Shown here one piece after another: positions 1 through 5,660 of a stretch of DNA of 5,660 nt. The stretch's first letter is position 1. Every line of letters begins with the position of its first letter. The DNA lies in contig CAILTZ010000459.1 in assembly GCA_903837255.1 (NCBI GenBank), positions 1-5,660 of the forward strand, given 5' to 3'. Source of the DNA: an uncultured Pirellula sp. GTDB taxonomy: Bacteria; Planctomycetota; Planctomycetia; Pirellulales; Pirellulaceae. The notes beneath the pieces were generated by a model. That model was not told where the DNA came from, did no database searches, and saw only the letters and a list, made by a program, of their open reading frames with translations. Both the position numbers and the translations under genes were made by a program.

Positions 1-60
1 ATGGGGTCAGGGGGGCAATGCAGATGCGCCAGTAGGACGTCGCAGGTAGCTGGAAGTTAC

Positions 61-89
61 GCCTCCACCGGACGAGTCCGGTGTTAGGC
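61..89 (-). terminator. Probable intrinsic terminator hairpin after cardiolipin synthase
   Basis: An exact inverted repeat, CACCGGAC / GTCCGGTG with two bases between the arms, spans 66-83. It is lengthened by an outer GCCT (61-64) / AGGC (86-89) pairing across a small asymmetric internal loop. The hairpin begins about 30 bases past the stop of the minus-strand cardiolipin synthase gene, where an operon terminator is expected. The bases after it on the minus strand (GTAACTT) are only weakly U-rich, so this is not a textbook rho-independent site and could instead protect the mRNA 3' end. The rest of 1-119 shows no gene. Confidence 0.55.
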
Positions 90-119
90 TCCGAGCGCAC
101 CTGTGATGACGTGGAGCCA

Positions 120-1571
120 CTAGAGAACTGGTCCAAACATCGCCACCGCATTGTTGAAGAATCGTCGAGAGACGGGCCACGCGTTGACTTGTTCCAAGGT
201 CACCTCGTGGGATTGCCACTGGTAGGACAATTGCCGTTCGCGGATCTTTCTCGTCAGCTCCTCATCGTGGAACAAGATATTGTTCTCGTAGTTGAGTTCA
301 AAGCTTCGACGGTCCAAATTGGCCGAACCGATGAGCCCCATCTGCTCGTCGATTGTCAGTGACTTCGTGTGCAGCAATCCACCTTCGTATTGAAAGATCC
401 GAACACCGGCTTCGAGCAAGGCGCTGTAGTAACTATGGCTGGCCGCAGCGACGAACCATGAGTCGTTTTTGGCCGGGACGATCAAGGTCGTCTCGACCCC
501 CCTCCGACCGCTTGCGCAAAGTGCCGCTTGCATGGCTTCGTCTGGGACGTAATACGGCGTGGTGATGCGCAGTTCGTGCCTAGCGGTATACATGAGCGAC
601 TCGAACATCTCGGGCATGGCCGAGTAGCGAACGGTCGGACCTGTCCCGATGACTTGGGCGACAAATCCTGGGCGATGATCGGTCCAAGGCTCCATGATTA
701 GGCCTTTGAGGTCCTCGTCAACGTGCGCCATCCAGTCGGAAGCAAACAGGATCTGATTTTGCCGAGCGATTGGGCCTTCGAAACGGACCATGGCGTCGAC
801 CCACGGTGCGTATTTGGGCTTCACGAGGAATTCAGGGTCCGCGCAGTTTTGGCTGCCACAGTAGGTGATCCGATTGTCGATGACTAAGATCTTGCGGTGA
901 TTGCGAAGATCGACACGTGTCCACAAGGTTGCCAGTGGTGTTCTTCCGATCGGCAATGCGACGGCCGTCTTGGCGCCCGAATCCTGCATGGCTTTCCAAA
1001 GCTCTGAACGAATCATGATTCGCGAGCCGAGTCCGTCGGCCATGACCCTGCAGACGACCCCCCTTTTGGCTGCCCGGCAGATAGCTTCGGCCATCTTCGT
1101 CCCGCTGTGGTCGTTTAGCCAGATGTAAAAATTAATATGGACATGATTTTTCGCAGCATCGATATCTCGAACCATCGAGTCGATCGCGGTCGAGGAGTTT
1201 TCCATCAAGTCAGCGGAATTCCCACCGATTGGGTCAAACCGATTGATCGAGTATCCGACTTTAAAAACGTGGTCAAAGCGTGTGTTTCCAAGTGGCTGAA
1301 TCTCGCGCACGGACATCCCCGGAATGACTTTCGGGGCCGGCATTTCCTTGAGCACCGCTTCCACGCGGGCGATGCGAGATCGGCCGATGCTGATCGAACC
1401 CAATAGAAGATATGCGATGATCCCGACGACGGGTGTGGTCACCAAGACAACGATCCAAGCGACCCGAGAGGATGGGTCCCTGTGTGGACGCAAGATGGCT
1501 TGGACGATCAGAGCACCTTGGAGTGCGAAGTGCAAAACCACTCCAGCGATGACCATCCACATGGGTTCCAT
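120..1571 (-). CDS. cls: Cardiolipin synthase (phospholipase D family)
   Basis: This 483-residue protein matches the usual length and layout of bacterial ClsA-type cardiolipin synthases, which join two phosphatidylglycerol molecules into cardiolipin plus glycerol at the inner membrane. Two N-terminal membrane segments are visible (about residues 5-27 and 37-58), followed by two phospholipase D domains. The first HKD motif is H225-x-K227-x4-D232 followed by GSQN (239-242). The second is H401-x-K403-x4-D408 followed by GSANLDRRS (415-423). Both catalytic motifs are intact. The C-terminus (SRRFFNNAVAMFGPVL) resembles the usual family ending. The start is ATG; a second ATG lies three codons later, and neither has a clear Shine-Dalgarno site. 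The gene begins 63 bp after the M48 peptidase gene on the same strand and is likely last in that operon, before the hairpin at 61-89. The family is certain. The exact product (cardiolipin versus another phospholipid made by a ClsA homologue) is inferred. Confidence 0.95.
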   Translation of the reverse strand: MEPMWMVIAGVVLHFALQGALIVQAILRPHRDPSSRVAWIVVLVTTPVVGIIAYLLLGSISIGRSRIARVEAVLKEMPAPKVIPGMSVREIQPLGNTRFDHVFKVGYSINRFDPIGGNSADLMENSSTAIDSMVRDIDAAKNHVHINFYIWLNDHSGTKMAEAICRAAKRGVVCRVMADGLGSRIMIRSELWKAMQDSGAKTAVALPIGRTPLATLWTRVDLRNHRKILVIDNRITYCGSQNCADPEFLVKPKYAPWVDAMVRFEGPIARQNQILFASDWMAHVDEDLKGLIMEPWTDHRPGFVAQVIGTGPTVRYSAMPEMFESLMYTARHELRITTPYYVPDEAMQAALCASGRRGVETTLIVPAKNDSWFVAAASHSYYSALLEAGVRIFQYEGGLLHTKSLTIDEQMGLIGSANLDRRSFELNYENNILFHDEELTRKIRERQLSYQWQSHEVTLEQVNAWPVSRRFFNNAVAMFGPVL

Positions 1572-1615
1572 AGCAGCTTCAAATCTTTCTGGAGAATCAG
1601 GCGGGCATGATGGTC

Positions 1616-1641
1616 CGTTTTAGCTAGGCTCGTTTTAGCTA
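1616..1641 (-). repeat. 11-bp direct repeat duplicating the M48 stop codon
   Basis: CGTTTTAGCTA occurs at 1616-1626 and again at 1631-1641 with a 15-bp period. On the minus strand the second plus-strand copy carries the TAA stop of the M48 peptidase gene (AGC TAA), and the other copy places another AGC TAA in the same frame five codons later. It looks like a small tandem duplication in the M48-cls spacer that produced a back-up stop codon. Confidence 0.7.
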
Positions 1642-3629
1642 CGGTCTAAGGGTGCTAGTTCCAGAACGGGTGGCATGGGGCAACCCAGGGCATCGGAAAT
1701 GACTCGCAAGAGTTCCACTTCGTTGATCGTCGAGCGCTGGTCATGGACGATGCAAGCGCAGAAGGCGTCCAGAATAGGACGCTTGAGCTTCACATCCACC
1801 TTGGCCAACAAGTCCAATGCAACGTCGAATTGCTTCAATGTACATTGGTCGTGATCGATTAGTGCGGCCGGTTTTGTCTTTCGAAAAAGCCTCTCATCAA
1901 CGGCCTTCCAACCCGCGAGAAAGGAGGGTTCTGCATGGACATTTCCGCCGACATGAGCCAGAGTCGAAAGGACTTGGATGAAGGCTCTTTCGAGCTGATC
2001 ATCCGACGGCGCAGATGCCGCAGGTTCATTGGTGCGTAGGACAATTCTGCGGGTGATGAAGCGTTGCAACGCGTATTCGAAGATTGTCCAGCGACGGTCC
2101 GCATCGATCAGACGTCGAACGAGAGTCCGAAACGCACCGGTTTGAGAATCCGATAGTTGGTCCAATGCCGGCAGGGCCATGCAGGCCAGGGGCAAACGCT
2201 GCTCGACGAGCAGAGCATCGGTTTTCGGTAAGATTTTTTGGGTGTGGTCCGCGATCCCCTTGGGCGCCGATTTTTCTAGCAACGCTAGTTGAGCTGTGCG
2301 TGTGCTGTCGGACGCCGGTGCGCACAGCAGCGCGTAGACAATCGCCATGGCCCCGAACGGTTCGTGAACCTCGGCGATGAGCATCTCATCGATCTCTTCC
2401 ATGAGCCGATTGGCTTGCTCAATGTGCTGGTCCTCAGGGTTTCCGATATGGTTGATCGCATCTTTAGGGTGGGCTTCGAAATGCTGTACGCCCGCCACGG
2501 CAGCTTCGTGAGCCGAGGAACCCGAGGCGTTGGTCGCATTGCGTTGGAACCCCAGCGTTCGAGGATCGACGATATCGCTCTCGGAGTGGGTCATGACCTG
2601 TGTGGCCTCGAACTTGCCGCTGAAGGTTGGCTCGATGCGTTGGATCCGAAGTTCCAGAGGGGGGTGGGTTGCGAAGAACTGAGCTGCCAGGCCCTGGCTG
2701 AAGAACAGGTGAGAGGCTTCTTTGGCATAGGTCGCTTGGACGATCGATTTCTTTTTCCAGCCCCCGATCCGTTTCAGGGCTCCGGCGATTCCGAGCGGGT
2801 TGCGTGTGAATTGGACCGCCGACGCATCGGCCAGGAATTCTCTTTGTCTCGATACGGCGGCTTGGATCAGCCCTGCAAAAAACACCCCGGTGTATCCGAT
2901 GCCCAGGAGCATGGCCCCAAAGACCAGCATCGCGACGACAAAGGCAACAGCACCTTTGGCATCGTCGTCTTTGCCGGAGGATCGAACGGGCATTTGTGAA
3001 GCGATCCTGAAGAGACCGTAGCCGAGCATTGCGATCAGCAGGATCCCATGCAGGAGTCCAATCAGGCGGATATTGAGTTTCATATCCCCGTTGAGGATGT
3101 GGCTAAACTCGTGTGCGATGACTCCTTGGAGTTCGTCGCGTGAAAGGGTTTCGATACATCCTCGGGTGACACCCACGACGGCATTTTGAGGCGTGGTCCC
3201 GGCGGCGAATGCATTGATGCCTTGCTCGTTCTCCAGCACATACACCGGAGGTACAGGAGTTCCCGAGGCCAGTGCCATCTCCTCGACGACGTTGAGCAGG
3301 ATCCGCTCTTCGAGGTTTCGAGTATTGGGCAGGACTTTGATGCCCCCGAGCTGCACAGCTACCGACGATCCATCTCCGGACAGGAGCCAAGTTTGATAGA
3401 GGCTACCCGAGGCGATGACCGCCCCAACCGAGAGGATGACTCCTACGAGCAGTTCGGGTTGGAAGCTAAAAAAGTCGATCGCATTGGGCTTGTTCTGGGT
3501 ACTGAATGCAAGGACCGACATCAAGGCAAAGTAAACCGTTGCCATGATGATCAAGACGGTGATTACGAAATAGAACACCAGCAAGCCAGTGTGTTTTCGA
3601 GCTCGGTCTTGATGAGCAAAAAAGTCCAC
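1635..3629 (-). CDS. HtpX-like M48 family membrane zinc metallopeptidase with long C-terminal extension
   Basis: This 664-residue protein is an integral-membrane M48 peptidase, the family of HtpX and Ste24 that degrades or processes membrane proteins with a cytoplasm-facing zinc site. Two N-terminal membrane helices (about 15-41 and 58-83) come first. The zinc motif H173-E174-F-S-H177 follows, then two more hydrophobic segments (about 187-208 and 227-256). The third zinc ligand is probably E264 in REFLADASAV, and THPP (321-324) is the usual downstream M48 signature. HtpX itself is roughly 290 residues. Here about 330 extra residues follow, mainly helical and soluble-looking, including RLPLACMALPALDQLSDSQ (478-496) and LIDADRRWTIFEYALQRFI (507-525), which resemble the TerB-like C-terminal region seen in some M48 proteins. 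The start is GTG with GAGGG six bases upstream, and an in-frame TGA 12 nt before it rules out a longer protein. It lies 60 bp after lemA, a common pairing. The substrate is unknown. Confidence 0.92.
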   Translation of the reverse strand: MDFFAHQDRARKHTGLLVFYFVITVLIIMATVYFALMSVLAFSTQNKPNAIDFFSFQPELLVGVILSVGAVIASGSLYQTWLLSGDGSSVAVQLGGIKVLPNTRNLEERILLNVVEEMALASGTPVPPVYVLENEQGINAFAAGTTPQNAVVGVTRGCIETLSRDELQGVIAHEFSHILNGDMKLNIRLIGLLHGILLIAMLGYGLFRIASQMPVRSSGKDDDAKGAVAFVVAMLVFGAMLLGIGYTGVFFAGLIQAAVSRQREFLADASAVQFTRNPLGIAGALKRIGGWKKKSIVQATYAKEASHLFFSQGLAAQFFATHPPLELRIQRIEPTFSGKFEATQVMTHSESDIVDPRTLGFQRNATNASGSSAHEAAVAGVQHFEAHPKDAINHIGNPEDQHIEQANRLMEEIDEMLIAEVHEPFGAMAIVYALLCAPASDSTRTAQLALLEKSAPKGIADHTQKILPKTDALLVEQRLPLACMALPALDQLSDSQTGAFRTLVRRLIDADRRWTIFEYALQRFITRRIVLRTNEPAASAPSDDQLERAFIQVLSTLAHVGGNVHAEPSFLAGWKAVDERLFRKTKPAALIDHDQCTLKQFDVALDLLAKVDVKLKRPILDAFCACIVHDQRSTINEVELLRVISDALGCPMPPVLELAPLDRS

Positions 3630-3635
3630 AGCACG

Positions 3636-3640
3636 CCCTC
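3636..3640 (-). promoter_or_regulatory. Shine-Dalgarno site of the M48 peptidase gene
   Basis: GAGGG on the minus strand lies six bases before the GTG at 3629. This spacing, with the in-frame TGA just upstream, decides in favour of the GTG start. It is the best-placed ribosome binding site in the window. Confidence 0.65.
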
Positions 3641-3689
3641 AATAGGAGTTACCAATCCAAGCCCATAGGATGAATGACTTGCAAGTACC

Positions 3690-4289
3690 CTAGAACGAAA
3701 CCTTGACCGGTTCTCGCTGCTCAGGTTCGGCGAGTTCCCACAGCGAAGCGCGTTGGAAGTTTCCGAAGCCTGCGATCAAGTTGCTCGGGAACGTTTCGGT
3801 AGCGATGTTGTAGGAGGTGACAGCATCGTTGAAGGCTTGGCGAGCAAACGAGATTTTGTTCTCGGTGCTGGTGAGTTCTTCTTGCAGCGCGAGCATGTTT
3901 TGGTTGGCCTTCAGGTCCGGATAGGCTTCGGCAAGACCGATGAATCGGTTGAGGGAACCTGCTAGGGCGACTTCGGCGGTCGAGAGGTCTTGCATCGCGG
4001 ATGGATCACCGGGATTGGCGGCGGCTTTCTGGCCGGCGGACATGGCGGTATTTCTAGCCTTGATCACCGCATCGAGAGTCTCACGCTCGTGCTTCATGTA
4101 CCCTTTGGCGGTTTCCACTAGGTTTGGGATCAGGTCGTAGCGGCGTTTGAGCTGGACGTCGATCTGGGCAAACGCGTTTTGGAAACGGTTTTTCAGGGTC
4201 ACAAGACCGTTATAAAGGCCGATTAGATAGAACAAGAACAAGACCGCCAGCACGGCCGCGATCAGCAAACCAATCACAATTCCACTCAT
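3690..4289 (-). CDS. lemA: LemA family membrane-anchored protein
   Basis: This 199-residue protein is typical in length for LemA. A single N-terminal membrane helix (about residues 3-25) is followed by the strongly conserved LemA core: YNGLVTLKNRFQNAFAQIDV, then QLKRRYDLIPNLVETAKGY up to about residue 64 and KHERETLDAVIKARN. The remainder is helical, with the family-typical LTSTENKISFARQAFNDAV and YN near residue 160, and an F/P-rich stretch leading to ELAEP near the end. The topology is expected to be a short outside N-terminus with a helical-bundle domain. The biochemical role of LemA is not settled. Its frequent partner is an M48 peptidase, and that is the next gene here, 60 bp downstream, so it may serve as an adaptor or co-factor (inference). 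The start is ATG with AAGGA 11 bases upstream and a purine-rich leader. The longer run of 225 bp upstream leaves room for its own promoter. Confidence 0.95.
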   Translation of the reverse strand: MSGIVIGLLIAAVLAVLFLFYLIGLYNGLVTLKNRFQNAFAQIDVQLKRRYDLIPNLVETAKGYMKHERETLDAVIKARNTAMSAGQKAAANPGDPSAMQDLSTAEVALAGSLNRFIGLAEAYPDLKANQNMLALQEELTSTENKISFARQAFNDAVTSYNIATETFPSNLIAGFGNFQRASLWELAEPEQREPVKVSF

Positions 4290-4514
4290 GTTTCTTCTTT
4301 TCCTTATCGATTTCGTCTACTTTGAGAACTGACTTTGACCTTGTGAGAATCGGCCTTTGTGGAAATCCGCCTTCGAATTCTACCTCTGATTCTAACTCCG
4401 GTGATTCTAACATCGAGAGCCCCTGGAAATCAGGCCATGTTCAAAGTTGGCAGATTTCGTGCCCCGACTGGTCGGCTAAACCAGAATTTAACGTGAAGTT
4501 TCGCTTCGACGGAC
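4290..4514 (-). promoter_or_regulatory. 225-bp spacer upstream of lemA, possible promoter region
   Basis: This is the largest gap between the minus-strand genes and the best place for a lemA promoter. On the minus strand it carries TAGAAT three times, at 4404-4409, 4389-4394 and 4377-4382 in plus-strand coordinates. The first two belong to a 9-bp direct repeat, GTTAGAATC, with a 15-bp period. TAGAAT is one base from the sigma-70 -10 consensus, but I could not place a convincing -35 element 16-18 bases upstream of any copy, so promoter function is only a possibility. A short inverted repeat, CCGAC-TG-GTCGG, lies at 4464-4475. No clear terminator follows the upstream gene, so read-through into lemA is possible. 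Confidence 0.3.
4301..4305 (-). promoter_or_regulatory. Weak Shine-Dalgarno site of lemA
   Basis: AAGGA on the minus strand sits 11 bases before the lemA ATG, farther than the usual 5-9. The intervening bases are entirely A/G apart from the last C, so the exact pairing register is uncertain. Confidence 0.45.
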
Positions 4515-5381
4515 TCATTTCCATAGCTTGCTGATCAAGTCCGCGATGGTCGGATCGTGTTTGGTGAGTTGCTCGCGCGTGAACGGGTAGAAGTCGTTGG
4601 TCGAAAAGAACGCTTCGGTCGATTCGGCAAAATACTCTGCCGGGTTGCTCATGGCATAAGCCCGCGACTGCTTGGAGGTGCCGTCCCCAAAGCGCTGCTC
4701 GACACTCTGGTAGTTGCCAGCACCCTTGGCTTGATCGTAGGCTTGCTGGATCAGTGGATTGGAAAAACCTTGGTCCAAGAACTGATCATGGTAGGCGTGT
4801 GCCAGTTCGTGTAGAGCGAAATTTGGCATGCGTCGGAACTCGGACTCGAAAATCCCAATGTTGGAAAACTCGACCCCTTTGACCATGGCCTCATCGCGAG
4901 AGTGCTCTTTGAGCCAGCCGGCCCCTGGATGGTACTCGGCCCTGGGCTGCTCGTTGGGATAAACGGGCGAAAACCACAGTGGAACCGTGCGGAGTTTTTC
5001 TACGGCACTGGGTGGAACTACTCGCACGACCTCGTCGAGTTGCTTTTCCAGGATATCGAGGGCCAGTTTGAGTTTTTCCGGATCGGAGTCCTTGAGTTCC
5101 CTGCGGATGTGAAGCTTCCAGCCCAGCCGCTGGGTTTGGTCGTACTGGTATTTCTGCTCGTTGCCAGCTTTCTCTGGGCCAGCTTTCTCTGGGCCAGCTT
5201 TCTCTGGGCCAGCTTTCTCTGGGCCAGCTTTCTCTGGGCCAGCTTTCTCTGGGCCAGCTTTCTCTGGATCATCAGCCCCGATGGATGAGTTTTCGTTGGC
5301 TGAAACCAAGTTGGTTGAAAAAACGAGAAAAAACGGGGTGAGGGTCAAAATTCGCAAGCATCGCAAGCATTCTGGCAACAT
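4515..5381 (-). CDS. Secreted putative zinc metallopeptidase with PEKAG repeat linker
   Basis: I read this as a 288-residue exported protein. Residues 1-28 look like a signal peptide: a basic start (LRCLR), a hydrophobic core (about 11-25) and VSA before a likely cut near residue 28. Seven exact PEKAG repeats (39-73) form a charged, proline-rich linker. The C-terminal domain holds HELAHAYHD (191-199), an HExxH zinc-binding and catalytic motif with H191, E192 and H195. A later NPAEYFAES (246-254) has E249 or E253 as a candidate third ligand, a gluzincin-like arrangement; YHPGAGWL (150-157) also looks conserved. It resembles an uncharacterised family I associate with Planctomycetes and Verrucomicrobia, with no known substrate. 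I chose the ATG at 5381 because it puts the signal peptide at the very N-terminus and has AGGAG 12 bases upstream. A TTG at 5441 would add 20 residues. It lies upstream of lemA on the same strand, 225 bp away, so cotranscription is uncertain. Peptidase activity is inferred from the motif. Confidence 0.8.
   Translation of the reverse strand: MLPECLRCLRILTLTPFFLVFSTNLVSANENSSIGADDPEKAGPEKAGPEKAGPEKAGPEKAGPEKAGPEKAGNEQKYQYDQTQRLGWKLHIRRELKDSDPEKLKLALDILEKQLDEVVRVVPPSAVEKLRTVPLWFSPVYPNEQPRAEYHPGAGWLKEHSRDEAMVKGVEFSNIGIFESEFRRMPNFALHELAHAYHDQFLDQGFSNPLIQQAYDQAKGAGNYQSVEQRFGDGTSKQSRAYAMSNPAEYFAESTEAFFSTNDFYPFTREQLTKHDPTIADLISKLWK
5163..5267 (-). repeat. Perfect 15-bp tandem repeat, seven copies (encodes PEKAG x7)
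   Basis: The unit GCCAGCTTTCTCTGG (plus strand) is repeated seven times without a single difference, starting at 5163, 5178, 5193, 5208, 5223, 5238 and 5253. The period is a multiple of three, so copy-number change keeps the reading frame and only lengthens or shortens the PEKAG linker between the signal peptide and the peptidase domain. The identity of all copies, including synonymous positions, points to recent expansion or ongoing homogenisation. The unit has no stop codon in any of the six frames, which creates long spurious overlapping frames here. Confidence 0.97.
5352..5369 (-). repeat. 9-bp tandem duplication in signal peptide region
   Basis: TCGCAAGCA occurs twice back to back, at 5352-5360 and 5361-5369. 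In the peptidase gene it encodes CLR-CLR, the basic start of the signal peptide, so the duplication adds positive charge before the hydrophobic core. Confidence 0.6.
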
Positions 5382-5393
5382 GAGGATCCGATT

Positions 5394-5398
5394 CTCCT
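5394..5398 (-). promoter_or_regulatory. Shine-Dalgarno-like site of the secreted peptidase gene
   Basis: AGGAG on the minus strand lies 12 bases before the ATG at 5381. The match to the anti-Shine-Dalgarno sequence is good but the spacing is long. It supports the ATG over the upstream TTG at 5441, for which I see no comparable site. Confidence 0.45.
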
Positions 5399-5473
5399 GG
5401 AATAATCGTTCGCGTCGGTAAACTTGGATTTCCTTGACCAAAAAGATCGGATGGGTAAGTTATTCCGACAAGC

Positions 5474-5500
5474 CAAAGGATTTCGCTAAGATATCCTTTG
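5474..5500. promoter_or_regulatory. Inverted repeat in the divergent intergenic region
   Basis: CAAAGGAT (5474-5481) and ATCCTTTG (5493-5500) form an exact 8-bp inverted repeat around an 11-base centre. It lies in the roughly 190-bp region between the leftward peptidase gene and the rightward gene starting at 5569, where promoters for both must lie. The spacing suits either a dyad operator for a dimeric regulator or a small stem-loop. TAAGAT (5487-5492) inside it is a weak -10-like match on the plus strand, without a good -35. The function is not established. Confidence 0.3.
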
Positions 5501-5568
5501 CTCACCACTTCGAGAAGACTTCAGATAGACTTCTAGGCCCCTCCTAAACGCTTGAGCGCGATCCCCCT

Positions 5569-5660
5569 ATGCTTGGATTCAACCGGCTGAGTATCCAGTC
5601 CAAAATGATCCTTCTTTTGCTGCTCGTGGCCCTCAGCGCCTGGGCGCGATGGCTTGGGTC
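5569..5660 (+). CDS. N-terminal fragment of a probable membrane sensor or cyclase-type protein (runs off the window)
   Basis: Thirty complete codons from an ATG are visible, starting MLGFNRLSIQSKMILLLLLV and continuing ALSAWARWLG. A short basic and polar N-terminus ending in SIQSK followed by a leucine-rich membrane helix (from about residue 13) is the usual opening of membrane-bound sensor proteins such as HAMP-containing adenylate/guanylate cyclases or histidine kinases. No catalytic domain is in view, so the class is a guess from the N-terminus alone. The gene is divergent from the secreted peptidase gene. There is no clear Shine-Dalgarno site before the ATG. After about residue 23 this frame becomes WARWLG, which interrupts the hydrophobic helix, while the frame two bases later reads LGAMAWV to the edge. 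A one-base loss near 5637-5641 could explain this. Confidence 0.5.
   Translation, partial: MLGFNRLSIQSKMILLLLLVALSAWARWLG

Noticed and set aside
1..60. A possible gene end or start at the left edge
   Set aside because: A plus-strand ATG at position 1 reaches a stop within 30 codons and gives no recognisable peptide. No other frame is convincing.
2289..2999. A 236-codon open frame on the plus strand
   Set aside because: It is antisense to the well-supported M48 peptidase, shows no recognisable motif, and is low-complexity in the manner of a shadow frame.
3186..3668. A 160-codon open frame on the plus strand
   Set aside because: It is antisense to the N-terminal part of the M48 gene, covering its membrane helices and the stretch up to the zinc motif. 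It has a charged random composition and no domain.
3677..3686. Palindrome ACTTGCAAGT just after the lemA stop
   Set aside because: It is ten bases with no loop and no U-tract, too weak for a terminator, and the downstream M48 gene is probably cotranscribed.
4210..4413. A 67-codon minus-strand frame upstream of and overlapping lemA
   Set aside because: It overlaps the lemA start by about 80 bases in another frame, has no Shine-Dalgarno site, and its repetitive start comes from the TAGAAT repeats. A regulatory upstream frame cannot be excluded but is not supported.
4464..4475. Inverted repeat CCGAC-TG-GTCGG as a terminator for the secreted peptidase gene
   Set aside because: The stem is only five base pairs with a two-base loop and no T-run follows on the minus strand.
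5163..5267. The tandem array as a CRISPR
   Set aside because: The 15-bp units are directly adjacent with no spacers, and they lie within a coding gene.
4902..5288. A plus-strand frame containing ASFLW repeats
   Set aside because: It exists only because the 15-bp unit is open in all six frames. It is antisense to the peptidase gene and lacks start-site support.

Overview
The window comes from a bacterial chromosome of moderate GC content. Four complete protein genes lie head to tail on the minus strand, and the first 30 codons of a fifth gene enter on the plus strand at the right edge. A planctomycete of the Pirellulaceae type is my best guess at the source. The reasons are the loose or weak Shine-Dalgarno spacing, a secreted HELAHAYHD metallopeptidase of a kind I associate with Planctomycetes and Verrucomicrobia, and an N-terminus on the right-edge gene that resembles planctomycete membrane sensor or cyclase proteins. 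This is inference from sequence flavour, because no rRNA or marker gene is present.

Read in the direction of minus-strand transcription (right to left), the order is as follows. (1) 5381-4515 encodes a secreted putative zinc metallopeptidase with a signal peptide, a linker of seven exact PEKAG repeats, and an HExxH domain. (2) A 225-bp spacer follows, with three TAGAAT hexamers. (3) 4289-3690 is lemA. (4) 3629-1635 is an HtpX-like M48 membrane metallopeptidase with a long C-terminal extension. (5) 1571-120 is a cardiolipin synthase of the phospholipase D family. (6) A strong hairpin at 61-89 probably terminates the unit. The gaps lemA-M48 (60 bp) and M48-cls (63 bp) fit one operon. The peptidase gene at the right may or may not be cotranscribed.

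LemA next to a membrane M48 peptidase is a recurring bacterial pair, thought to act in cell-envelope quality control. The cardiolipin synthase adds a membrane-lipid function, so the set reads as an envelope-maintenance module. Nothing here is a mobile element, CRISPR array or RNA gene. The most unusual items are the perfect 15-bp x 7 tandem repeat inside the secreted peptidase gene, the uncharacterised C-terminal half of the M48 protein, and a possible reading-frame break in the gene entering at the right edge.
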